Of a DNA stretch of 64,000 bases, positions 9,276 through 16,703 are shown in pieces. Origin of the DNA: Lachnospiraceae bacterium (GTDB lineage Bacteria > Bacillota > Clostridia > Lachnospirales > Lachnospiraceae); the NCBI GenBank assembly GCA_021772075.1, contig JAETNQ010000007.1, positions 27,956 through 91,955 of the forward strand. The letters run 5' to 3'. The notes below the pieces were generated by a model that saw nothing but the letters and a program-made list of their open reading frames with translations, did not search any database and was not told the origin of the DNA. Position 1 is the stretch's first letter; each line of letters begins with the position of its first letter. Position numbers and translations under genes: made by a program.

Positions 9276-10634
9276 ATGCAGAGGGATCTGACGCAGGGAC
9301 CGATAACGACAAACCTGTTGCGGTTTGCCGTCCCGCTGATGATAGGCAATTTGCTGCAGCAATTTTATAATATAGCGGATACGTGGATTGTCGGGCAGTA
9401 TTTGGGGGCGAACGCATTGGCGGCAGTAGGGTCGTCCTATACGCTGATGGTGTTTCTGACCTCGATTCTTCTTGGATTGTGCATGGGAAGCGGGGCCGTA
9501 TTTTCTATTTATTACGGGAAAAAAGATGAAGAACGGTTAAAATCCAGTATATTTCTGTCTTTTACCATGATCGGAACCGTGACGCTGGTACTGAATGCGG
9601 CTGTGTTTGCGGGGCTTGGCCCGATCATTCGCCTGCTTCAGGTTCCTGCGTCTGTGGTTCCGATTATGAGCGATTATCTATGGGTGGTCTTTTGGGGGAT
9701 TCCCGCTACTTTTTTATACAATTATTTTTCCAATTTATTGCGGGCCTTGGGTAATTCGGTAACGCCCCTCATTTTTTTGGGTGCCGCCGCGGCGCTGAAT
9801 ATTTTGTTGGATCTGCAGTTTGTGCTTATGTTCGGCATGGGCGTGGAAGGGGCGGCTGCGGCTACAGTGCTGGCCCAGTATCTTTCCGGCGCGGGGATTA
9901 TGTGCTACACGCTTTTGCGTTTCCCGCAGCTTCGGATACAAAGAAAACATAGGAAGTGGAAGAAAAATATCCTGCGGGAGATCGCCGGATTATCTTTTTT
10001 AACTTGCGTCCAGCAGTCTGTAATGAATTTCGGGATTTTGATGGTACAGGGGCTGGTGAACAGTTTCGGTGCGGGGATCATGGCGGCTTTTGCGGCAGCG
10101 GTCAAAATCGATTCGTTTGCCTATATGCCGGTGCAGGACTTTGGCAATGCATTTTCTACTTTTGTCGCGCAGAATTACGGAGCAGGAAAAAGGGACAGGA
10201 TACGGGAGGGAATCCGCAGATCGGCGGCAGCTGTATTTTTATTCTGTGCGGTAATCAGCAGCCTTGTCTGTCTGCTGGCTCGTTCCCTGATGATGATTTT
10301 TATTCCGGCTTCTGAGACGGGGATTATCAGGGAAGGAGTGCGTTACCTCAGAATAGAAGGAGCCTGTTATATCGGTATCGGCTTTTTGTTTATGCTTTAC
10401 GGGTTTTACCGCGCGGTGCGGAGGCCGGGGATGTCCGTGGTGCTGACCGTCATTTCTCTGGGAACGCGGGTAGTTCTTGCCTATGCCCTGTCGGGTATAC
10501 CATGGATCGGCGTCACGGGCATATGGGCTTCCGTGCCTATCGGCTGGCTGCTGGCGGATATGGTTGGAATCGGCTGGTATTGGAGAAAGAAGGGAGATTT
10601 GCTTGCCATTCCGGATGATTGCTCCCAGGAATAA
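9276..10634 (+). CDS. MATE family efflux transporter
   Basis: 452-residue integral membrane protein with the usual dozen hydrophobic helices of multidrug and toxin extrusion pumps, which export organic cations or metabolites using Na+ or H+. The N-terminus PLMIGNLLQQFYNIADTWIV, followed by GANALAAVG, is the MATE signature, and the halves repeat (PVQDFGNAFSTFVAQNYGAG). ATG at 9276 fits the AAAGGG at 9261-9266; a GTG at 9267 overlapping the upstream stop is the alternative. It is the last gene of the run starting at 3314 and is followed at once by a strong terminator. Substrate unknown. Confidence 0.92.
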   Translation: MQRDLTQGPITTNLLRFAVPLMIGNLLQQFYNIADTWIVGQYLGANALAAVGSSYTLMVFLTSILLGLCMGSGAVFSIYYGKKDEERLKSSIFLSFTMIGTVTLVLNAAVFAGLGPIIRLLQVPASVVPIMSDYLWVVFWGIPATFLYNYFSNLLRALGNSVTPLIFLGAAAALNILLDLQFVLMFGMGVEGAAAATVLAQYLSGAGIMCYTLLRFPQLRIQRKHRKWKKNILREIAGLSFLTCVQQSVMNFGILMVQGLVNSFGAGIMAAFAAAVKIDSFAYMPVQDFGNAFSTFVAQNYGAGKRDRIREGIRRSAAAVFLFCAVISSLVCLLARSLMMIFIPASETGIIREGVRYLRIEGACYIGIGFLFMLYGFYRAVRRPGMSVVLTVISLGTRVVLAYALSGIPWIGVTGIWASVPIGWLLADMVGIGWYWRKKGDLLAIPDDCSQE

Positions 10635-10691
10635 AAAACCCCGGCATTTATGCGGATTTCTATTCATCCATCATAAATGCCAGGGTTTTTA
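10634..10691 (+). terminator. Rho-independent terminator after the MATE gene
   Basis: A10 stem GGCATTTATG (10643-10652) pairs with CATAAATGCC (10672-10681), then one C-A mismatch, CCC with GGG, and an A-run (10634-10638) with the T-run 10686-10690. The symmetric A/T flanks make it potentially bidirectional, so it could also stop transcripts coming from the tRNA on the minus strand. Confidence 0.9.
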
Positions 10692-10706
10692 TAGAGCAGA
10701 CGCATT

Positions 10707-10777
10707 TCTGGACGAACTGCGTTCGTGGGCGACTGCCGGGTGATAAGGAATCCCCCCACTTCGTGGGTCCCTCCTTA
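10707..10777. repeat. Nested palindromic element beside tRNA-Ala
   Basis: Two compact palindromes lie side by side: ACGAAC-TGC-GTTCGT near 10712-10726, and a larger hairpin whose outer stem TAAGGA/TCCTTA (10744-10749 with 10772-10777) encloses CCCAC-TTC-GTGGG (10755-10767). There is no T-run, so a simple terminator is not supported. It may be a small repeat family member (REP-like), a processing signal for the tRNA 3' trailer, or a protein-binding site. Confidence 0.5.
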
Positions 10778-10787
10778 CCACAATACA

Positions 10788-10860
10788 TGGAGATAACGGG
10801 ACTCGAACCCGCGGCCTATGCGTTGCGAACGCATCGCTATCCCAGCTTAGCTATATCCCC
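10788..10860 (-). tRNA. tRNA-Ala (anticodon CGC)
   Basis: Read on the minus strand the 73 bases fold into a full cloverleaf: acceptor GGGGATA/TATCTCC with discriminator A, D arm GCTA/TAGC, anticodon stem ATGCG/CGCAT around loop TTCGCAA (anticodon CGC, reading GCG), a five-base variable loop and T arm GCGGG-TTCGAGT-CCCGT. The third acceptor pair is G-U, the main identity element of alanine tRNAs. CCA is not encoded. Confidence 0.95.
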
Positions 10861-10870
10861 GTACAAATCT

Positions 10871-10898
10871 ATTGTAGCACATTGGGGATAAAAAGCAA
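10871..10898 (-). promoter_or_regulatory. Candidate sigma-A promoter for tRNA-Ala
   Basis: On the minus strand, TTGCTT (10893-10898) and TACAAT (10871-10876) are 16 bases apart and would start transcription a few bases before the tRNA. The upstream hypothetical gene ends at 10907, so read-through from it is also possible. Confidence 0.5.
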
Positions 10899-10906
10899 GA
10901 AAAATT

Positions 10907-11386
10907 TTAGCAGAAAACAATAATCCTTTCCGGCGTGGTTTGCGGCGGAATGCTTCTAGTGGTGGCGCTGTAGTAGACCATCAGAAGATTGTTTCCGATG
11001 CCGCAGACAAAGCGCTGGCCGTTAGCCGTCGTTACGCGGGTATCAGGGCCGATATTCAACTGCAGCGGATTTTCGGAAGAGAGGAGCCGTTCATTAAAAT
11101 AAGCGACCACAACGTTTTCGCCAGGTTCTGTGCGGGCGATGAAGGCCGCCTGGTATTGGGGCGGATAGATCAACGGGACTGGCTGGCTTGTATCGTAAAA
11201 AGCGGTCACACGCATACCGGCGCGCAAAGGAGTGTTGTCTGTGACATAGGTTCCGGGAGAGAGGACGAAGCGGATCATCCCGTCCATGGTACGGATGGAA
11301 ATCATTTGATTGCAGCATTCGCTGCGTAAGGGTTCGATCCGTTCGATGATGCCCGTAATTCCAGTATAATAAGTAGAAGGTCTCAT
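10907..11386 (-). CDS. Conserved-looking hypothetical protein
   Basis: 159 residues, soluble, with no signal peptide or membrane segment and mostly beta-strand-like pattern (alternating hydrophobics, many Thr/Pro/Gly). The start ATG is preceded on the minus strand by CCAGGAAATATTT, a fair SD at good distance, and the open frame uses the same codon style as its neighbours, so it looks real. I do not recognise the family. It is the only minus-strand protein gene in the window, divergent from ispF and followed by the tRNA. Possible OB-like or nucleic-acid-binding fold; that is only a guess. Confidence 0.7.
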   Translation of the reverse strand: MRPSTYYTGITGIIERIEPLRSECCNQMISIRTMDGMIRFVLSPGTYVTDNTPLRAGMRVTAFYDTSQPVPLIYPPQYQAAFIARTEPGENVVVAYFNERLLSSENPLQLNIGPDTRVTTANGQRFVCGIGNNLLMVYYSATTRSIPPQTTPERIIVFC

Positions 11387-11514
11387 AAATATTTCCTGGT
11401 TTCTTTTACTATAAAATATGCATTTGCGTGGAATATGTGTAGATGCGGGCTTGTCTGGATCAGAGGATTTCCTTTTCCGCTTATAAATTCATTCCTATTA
11501 TGGAAAAATAATGT

Positions 11515-11520
11515 TATAAT
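11515..11520 (+). promoter_or_regulatory. Candidate -10 element upstream of ispF
   Basis: A perfect TATAAT lies 36 bases before the ispF start. The matching -35 at 17 bases (TTCCTA, 11492-11497) is weak, so the promoter is plausible but not certain. Confidence 0.4.
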
Positions 11521-11555
11521 CTTTAAAATAATGCAAATGGAGAAAGGACAGGGAT

Positions 11556-12098
11556 ATGAGAATAGGAACGGGTTATGATGTGCATAGATTAACGGCAGGG
11601 CGGGATTTGGTGGTCGGAGGGGTAAAAATACCTTATGAAAAAGGGCTGCTCGGACATTCCGACGCGGATGTGCTGCTGCATGCGATTATGGATGCATTGC
11701 TTGGTGCTGCGGGGCTTGGCGATATTGGCAAACATTTTCCCGATACGGATATGGCTTATAAGGGAATTTCTTCCATAAAATTATTAGAACATGTAAGGGA
11801 GCTTCTGGAGAAGAATTGTTTTCTGATTGAAAATATTGACGCGACCATTATCGCGCAGGCTCCGAAGATGCGCCCCTATATCGATGCGATGAGGGAAAAG
11901 ATTGCATCGGCGCTGGATATGGATATATCCCAGGTGAATGTAAAAGCGACGACGGAAGAGGGGCTTGGCTTTACCGGAAGGGGAGAGGGGATTTCCGCCC
12001 AGGCAGTCTGCCTGTTGACCAGCCCGATTAATTATTATACGGAAGATGTGACGGACCAGGATAAATGCAGGGGATGCGGGGGCTGTCCGAAAAAATAG
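11556..12098 (+). CDS. ispF: 2-C-methyl-D-erythritol 2,4-cyclodiphosphate synthase with cysteine-rich tail
   Basis: Fifth enzyme of the MEP isoprenoid pathway: turns CDP-ME 2-phosphate into MEcPP and CMP in the cytoplasm. Metal ligands D8, H10 and H42 are present in GYDVH and in the region [14 protein letters not shown], and the product-site [17 protein letters not shown] motif is intact. The start has GGAGAAAGGACAGGG upstream. IspF is normally about 155-160 residues; this one has 180, with a tail ending [10 protein letters not shown] (C171, C174, C177), a CxxCxxC pattern that could bind a metal or Fe-S cluster. The enzyme acts just before the Fe-S enzymes IspG and IspH, which makes the tail worth notice. 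Confidence 0.95.
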   Translation: MRIGTGYDVHRLTAGRDLVVGGVKIPYEKGLLGHSDADVLLHAIMDALLGAAGLGDIGKHFPDTDMAYKGISSIKLLEHVRELLEKNCFLIENIDATIIAQAPKMRPYIDAMREKIASALDMDISQVNVKATTEEGLGFTGRGEGISAQAVCLLTSPINYYTEDVTDQDKCRGCGGCPKK

Positions 12099-12114
12099 AA
12101 AAGAGGAGCGGAAG

Positions 12115-13221
12115 ATGGAGGAAATGTTATGGATGGAGGAGATGGAAGGGGATGACTGCCTAAGGCTGCGAAGCCTTTGGGAAGAAGTGTTCTGGGAGGA
12201 CTCAAGGGCGTTTACGGACTATTATTTTGAGGAAAAAGCGGTGCGCAACCATGCTTTTGCGTTGAGGGCCGGGCAGGAATATGCTGCCATGCTTTATCTG
12301 TCCCCTTATCCGATGATGCTGCGGGCCGGGGAGCGGTTTGTTTGTCGGGAGATCTATTATATCGTCGGAGTGGCGACGAAAAAAGAATACCGCCACAGAG
12401 GATATATGGACAGGCTTTTAAAGAAAGCGCTTGCTTTTGCGAGGGCGAAAGGACAGCCTTTTGTTTTTTTGATGCCCGCCGATCCTCAGATTTATACGCC
12501 CTATCAGTTTTCTTATATTTATGACAGGAGAATCTATCGGTTAAAGGAAGACCAGACAGAAAAAAGTTTTTTGGGGATCCATCCTTTGGAAGAAACGGAA
12601 ATCCATGCCCTGGCAGAACGTGCTTCTTCTTTTCTGGAAAAGTATTATGATGTTTTTATCCGGAGGGACGGATCGTATTATCGCGGAATGGAAAGGGAGC
12701 TTTGGGTCCAGAATGGAGGGATCAGTCTCATAGGGGATGGGGAAGGTTATTTTTTTTATACGGAAGAAGAGGGCAAAGGGGAAATCTTAGAGGCAGTGCT
12801 GCCCGAAGGGGATAAAGAATGTATTGTTTATGATTCCGGGAAAACAGAACCGGCGATTATGGCGCGGATCGCGGACGTTTCGTCCATGCTTTCTTTGTTG
12901 TATGCGGAAAATGAAGAAATTTTCCTGTCTTTGCTTGTAAGGGATCCCCTTTTGCAGGAAAATGAAGGGGTTTGGAAGTGCCATATGACTTCCGGCAAAG
13001 TTTATACAAATAAGGAAGAAAAAGATGTTTTAGAGAAAAGCGGAGCGTGGCCGGAATATGAGTGCCAGGCGGATATCGGACAGCTTGCCGCATGGATATT
13101 CGGATACCAAAAGGAGGAGGAATGCTTCCTGTTTCCCGATGCTGCGGACAAGGAGGCGGTGCTGCGCAAATTGCGCGGGATCAGGCGGCCTTGCCGGGTT
13201 TTTATCAACGAGATCGTATAA
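12115..13221 (+). CDS. GNAT family N-acetyltransferase, Eis-like architecture
   Basis: 368 residues. The first 150 form a GNAT acetyl-CoA domain; YYIVGVATKKEYRHRGYMDRL (split: VATKKEYRHRGYMDRL) holds the R/QxxGxG/A-like pyrophosphate loop. The rest matches the layout of Eis-type enzymes, a second GNAT-like half and a sterol-carrier-like C-terminal part. Such enzymes acetylate amines, peptides or aminoglycosides; the substrate here is unknown. SD GAGGAGCGGAAG precedes the ATG. It sits between ispF and hflX with short gaps, so the three may be one transcript. Confidence 0.82.
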   Translation: MEEMLWMEEMEGDDCLRLRSLWEEVFWEDSRAFTDYYFEEKAVRNHAFALRAGQEYAAMLYLSPYPMMLRAGERFVCREIYYIVGVATKKEYRHRGYMDRLLKKALAFARAKGQPFVFLMPADPQIYTPYQFSYIYDRRIYRLKEDQTEKSFLGIHPLEETEIHALAERASSFLEKYYDVFIRRDGSYYRGMERELWVQNGGISLIGDGEGYFFYTEEEGKGEILEAVLPEGDKECIVYDSGKTEPAIMARIADVSSMLSLLYAENEEIFLSLLVRDPLLQENEGVWKCHMTSGKVYTNKEEKDVLEKSGAWPEYECQADIGQLAAWIFGYQKEEECFLFPDAADKEAVLRKLRGIRRPCRVFINEIV

Positions 13222-13283
13222 CGGGATCATATAGAAGAAAAAATAAAAGGTCTGCGGACAGAAAGAAAGGCATAGTTGTAAAG

Positions 13284-14549
13284 ATGGAAGAAAAAGAAAG
13301 AGCGATTTTAGTAGGAGCGGATACGGGGGAAGACGAGGATTTTGAACGTTCCATGGAAGAACTGGGAGAGCTGGCAAAGGCTTGCGGCATGTCGGTGGAA
13401 GGAACAGTAGTACAGAAGATGGACAGCGTCAACAAAGCCTTTTATATAGGGACGGGAAAGGTGCAGGAGGTGAAAGAATACGCAGAAGCATTGGAAGCGG
13501 ATATGATCCTGTTCGATAATTCCCTGACGCCGTCACAGCTGCGGAATCTGCAAAAGGAAACGGGAAAGCCGGTGATGGACCGTACCGCGCTGATTCTCGA
13601 TATTTTCTCCCGCAGGGCCAGGACAAGGGAAGCGAAGCTCCAGGTGGAAACGGCAAGGCTTCAATATTTGATGTCCCGCCTTGTCGGCATGCACGATGCC
13701 CTCACAAGGCAGGGCGGGGCCAGCGGAAGCATGAGCAGCAAGGGAGCCGGGGAAAAGAAACTGGAACTGGACAGGCGGAAGATTGAGAAACGGCTGGCGC
13801 AGCTGCGCAGGGAACTGGAAGAGGTGGAAAAGGAAAGAGAAAACCAAGGCAAGAAAAGGGCGGAGTCAAGGGTGCCGAAAGTTTCCCTGGTCGGTTATAC
13901 CAACGCCGGAAAATCCACCTTAATGAATGCCATGATCGACAGATATATGCATGACGAGGAAAAGAAGGTTTTGGAAAAAGACATGCTTTTTGCCACCTTG
14001 GATACTACGGTACGGAAGATCGATATGGGGAACCAACGGGAGATTTTACTGTCCGATACAGTGGGATTTATCCATAAACTTCCCCATGGGCTGGTGAAAG
14101 CGTTCCGTTCTACGCTGGAAGAGGTGAAAAATGCGGATTTGCTTCTTTATGTGATTGATTATTCCGACAAGGAATACCAGCAGCAGATCAAGGTGACGGA
14201 AAAGACGCTTCTGGAAATCGGCGCGACGGGAATTCCTGTTATTTATGTTTATAATAAAGCGGATTTATGCGACATGGAGCAAATGCCAAAGGTTCTGGGC
14301 GATAAAATCTATATGTCTGCCAGAACATCCCAGGGGCTGGAAGAACTTGCCGGGATGATTCTGGAAAAAGTATATGCGGGATATGTGCAGGCAGAATTTT
14401 TGTTCCCGTACAACCGGGGAGGAGAGGCGGCTTATTTTATGGATCATACACAGGTGCTGGAACAGGAATATCTGGAAAACGGCATCCGCTTGAAAGTGAA
14501 CTGCCACCGGGCCGATACGGGAAAGTATGCGGAATTTCTGGCAGAGTGA
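13284..14549 (+). CDS. hflX: GTPase HflX
   Basis: Ribosome-associated GTPase that splits or rescues stalled 70S ribosomes, especially under heat stress. 421 residues from ATG 13284, the first plausible start (AGAAAGG lies 13 bases before; the long open frame upstream has no good start). The N-terminal glycine-rich domain includes YIGTGKVQEV and LTPSQLRNL; then a coiled coil (RRKIEKRLAQLRREL) and the G domain with GYTNAGKST (204-212), DTVGF, and NKAD. The C-terminal domain is normal. The start lies 62 bases after the acetyltransferase stop. Confidence 0.95.
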   Translation: MEEKERAILVGADTGEDEDFERSMEELGELAKACGMSVEGTVVQKMDSVNKAFYIGTGKVQEVKEYAEALEADMILFDNSLTPSQLRNLQKETGKPVMDRTALILDIFSRRARTREAKLQVETARLQYLMSRLVGMHDALTRQGGASGSMSSKGAGEKKLELDRRKIEKRLAQLRRELEEVEKERENQGKKRAESRVPKVSLVGYTNAGKSTLMNAMIDRYMHDEEKKVLEKDMLFATLDTTVRKIDMGNQREILLSDTVGFIHKLPHGLVKAFRSTLEEVKNADLLLYVIDYSDKEYQQQIKVTEKTLLEIGATGIPVIYVYNKADLCDMEQMPKVLGDKIYMSARTSQGLEELAGMILEKVYAGYVQAEFLFPYNRGGEAAYFMDHTQVLEQEYLENGIRLKVNCHRADTGKYAEFLAE

Positions 14550-14653
14550 AAGTTCATAAGAAAATTATTCCAAAAATATTGCTATTTTTGTGTGAAATTT
14601 ATATAATATATATAAATAGAATTAGTGGATTGGGAAAGGCACTAGAAAGACGG

Positions 14654-14684
14654 CAAAGTCATAGAATATAATAAATTGACTTTG
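14654..14684. promoter_or_regulatory. Inverted repeat overlapping the sigK ribosome-binding region
   Basis: CAAAGTC (14654-14660) and GACTTTG (14678-14684) form a 7-bp inverted repeat with a 17-base AT-rich loop. Its right arm runs into the GGGGG (14684-14688) that serves as SD for the TTG start of sigK. It may be an operator or a hairpin that limits initiation. The 145-base gap before sigK also holds AT-rich blocks, but no promoter I would trust. Confidence 0.45.
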
Positions 14685-14694
14685 GGGGCGCCTT

Positions 14695-15327
14695 TTGAAA
14701 ACCTTTCAGAAACCTTTAACTGCGGAAGAAGAAGCCCGTTATATTCAGATGCTGCAAAAAGGGGGCAATGAAAAAGCCAAGGAAGCAAGGGAGATTCTTA
14801 TTGAACGCAACTTACGTCTGGTTGCCCACATTGCCAAGAAATACCAGAATGTGGACGAAGAAATGGAGGATCTGATATCAATAGGAACCATAGGGCTTAT
14901 TAAGGCGGTTTCTTCTTTTGATTCCAGTAAAGGCAAGCTCAGCACCTATGCGTCCAGGTGTATTGACAATGAATTACTGATGTTGCTGCGTTCCAAGAAG
15001 AAGACTTCGAAAGAAGTGTCTTTGTATGAGCCGATCGGAACGGATAAGGAGGGCAATGAAATCAACTTGCTGGACATTATAGAATCGGAACAGGTTGATG
15101 TGATAGACCGGATGGAGCTTGCCGTCAATTTAAAAAAGCTTGGGAGTATTTTACAGAATCTGGAAGAAAGGGAGAAAGAAATTATTTTTTTGCGGTATGG
15201 GCTTGCCACTGGAAAGGAAGTCACGCAGAGGGAAATCGGGGAAAAGCTTGGGATATCGCGCAGTTACGTATCGCGGATAGAAAAAAGGGCGCTGAACAAG
15301 TTAAGAAGAGGGTTTGAAAAAGAATAA
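14695..15327 (+). CDS. sigK: Late mother-cell sporulation sigma factor SigK-like
   Basis: Sigma-70 family factor for late sporulation genes in the mother cell. TTG start, GGGGG SD seven bases before; a stop codon at 14677 in this frame prevents a longer N-terminus. The N-terminus FQKPLTAEEEARYI lines up with the residues just after the processed pro-sequence of Bacillus SigK, so no pro-peptide is encoded, and no interrupting element splits the gene. Region 2: NLRLVAHIAKKYQN, EDLISIGTIGLIKAV, LSTYASRCIDNELLM; region 4: TQREIGEKLGISRSYVSRIE. SigE is the nearest alternative, but SigE also carries a pro-sequence and the VSLYEPIGTDKEGNEI run favours SigK. Confidence 0.85.
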   Translation: MKTFQKPLTAEEEARYIQMLQKGGNEKAKEAREILIERNLRLVAHIAKKYQNVDEEMEDLISIGTIGLIKAVSSFDSSKGKLSTYASRCIDNELLMLLRSKKKTSKEVSLYEPIGTDKEGNEINLLDIIESEQVDVIDRMELAVNLKKLGSILQNLEEREKEIIFLRYGLATGKEVTQREIGEKLGISRSYVSRIEKRALNKLRRGFEKE

Positions 15328-15352
15328 GGACGACAGATAAGGGAGGAGCAGT

Positions 15353-16579
15353 ATGCTTTTTGTCAAGACGGATGGATTAAAACAAGGGATGAGGCTGGCA
15401 AGGCCGATTTATAACAGGGACGGAGTTCTGCTTTACGAGCGCAACTCCAAGCTGACGGTTCAGGGAATTCAGAGTATAAAGACATTCGGGCTTCTTGGGT
15501 TATTTATATTGGAACCGGCGGAGCCTGTGCCTCCGATGACCCAGGAGGATATTTTATTTGAGCGTTTCCAGACGATGACGGTGTTTGCCTTGAGGGAAGA
15601 ACTGAACAAAATCAAGCAGGATAAAAAGAAGGGCAATAAGCTTCATGTCATCGTAAATAATATTATGCAAAGATATGGAAATAAAGATAGTAAGATCAAT
15701 TTTATCCAAAATCTGCGCAGCAAGGAAGATTACATATATAAGCATTCACTGAATGTGGCTATTTTGGCAGCAATGATGTCCCATGTACTGAATATAAAAA
15801 GGGAAGACCAGATGAATATCATTACGGCGGCGCTGGTTCATGATATCGGGAAGATGTCCATACCGGCCGCAGTGGCCAAAAAGGACTATTGGAACGAGGA
15901 TGAACAGGAATTAGTAGCTACTTATGAACAGGCTGGTTATGAACTGATCGGTAATGTATTTTACGGCGAATCCGCCATCAAAAGGCTGTGCATTCAGATG
16001 AATAAGGCGCTGAAGGGCGCGGAGGAGGTTCAAGGAAAGATATCTCTTGGAGCCAAAGTGCTGATGGTTGCGGAAACTTACGATACGATGACGGCGATGC
16101 GGTTGAATCTTCCGCCGGAGTCTGAGGTTGTGACGCTTAAGTATCTGCTGAATGACCCGCAGAAGTATGATCCGGCCATTGTAGATGCGCTGGTTCAGTC
16201 GATTAATATCCTGATACCGGGTGTCAGCGTGGAACTGAACACAAGGGAGAAGGCTATTGTGATCCGTAATAACGAAGATAATGTATTAAGGCCTATGGTA
16301 TTAGGATTCAGGGACAATAATATTATCGACTTGGAAGATAAGAACTATAAAGATATAGAAATTACGGATATTATGAAGACGATGGATAACCGTTATGTCA
16401 TTGATACGCAGACATTGATCGACAATGGCTTCCATGTGCCGGTACCGAAGGAGGCCGAGATGCATATAGGGATCGCCCAGGAAGAAGCGGAAGAAGGGGC
16501 GGCTGCGGAAGAATGGAAAGCAGAAAAATTTGATACAGAAGAAAGCGCCGGAGAAACAGCGGACGCAGCGGCAGAGTAA
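15353..16579 (+). CDS. HD-domain phosphohydrolase, degenerate HD-GYP type
   Basis: 408 residues with SD GGGAGGAG before the ATG. The N-terminal 100 residues resemble the DUF3391-like region often found before HD-GYP domains. The HD domain has KHSLNVA near 131 and LVHDIGKMSIP near 161-171, so the metal-binding His-Asp pair is present, but no GYP tripeptide follows where c-di-GMP phosphodiesterases have it (AGYELIGN stands nearby). The C-terminus is an acidic, Ala/Glu-rich tail. It lies 25 bases after sigK. It may be a c-di-GMP-related or other nucleotide phosphohydrolase; activity is not certain. Confidence 0.78.
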   Translation: MLFVKTDGLKQGMRLARPIYNRDGVLLYERNSKLTVQGIQSIKTFGLLGLFILEPAEPVPPMTQEDILFERFQTMTVFALREELNKIKQDKKKGNKLHVIVNNIMQRYGNKDSKINFIQNLRSKEDYIYKHSLNVAILAAMMSHVLNIKREDQMNIITAALVHDIGKMSIPAAVAKKDYWNEDEQELVATYEQAGYELIGNVFYGESAIKRLCIQMNKALKGAEEVQGKISLGAKVLMVAETYDTMTAMRLNLPPESEVVTLKYLLNDPQKYDPAIVDALVQSINILIPGVSVELNTREKAIVIRNNEDNVLRPMVLGFRDNNIIDLEDKNYKDIEITDIMKTMDNRYVIDTQTLIDNGFHVPVPKEAEMHIGIAQEEAEEGAAAEEWKAEKFDTEESAGETADAAAE

Positions 16580-16591
16580 ACGACGTATATT

Positions 16592-16630
16592 TTTCCAGTC
16601 ACGGCCGGCATCAGGCCGGCCGTGTGGAAA
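16592..16630. terminator. Strong GC hairpin after the HD-domain gene
   Basis: CACGGCCGGC (16600-16609) pairs perfectly with GCCGGCCGTG (16615-16624) around a 5-base loop; outer TTTCCA (16592-16597) pairs with TGGAAA (16625-16630) after a 2-base bulge. No T-run follows, so it is terminator-like rather than a canonical intrinsic terminator. Confidence 0.5.
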
Positions 16631-16703
16631 CAATCATTTCAACGGGAATTCTCCCGATATTTCACATAAAAGATAAAATTTAAAACAGGAGGATAGGTCA
16701 TTC

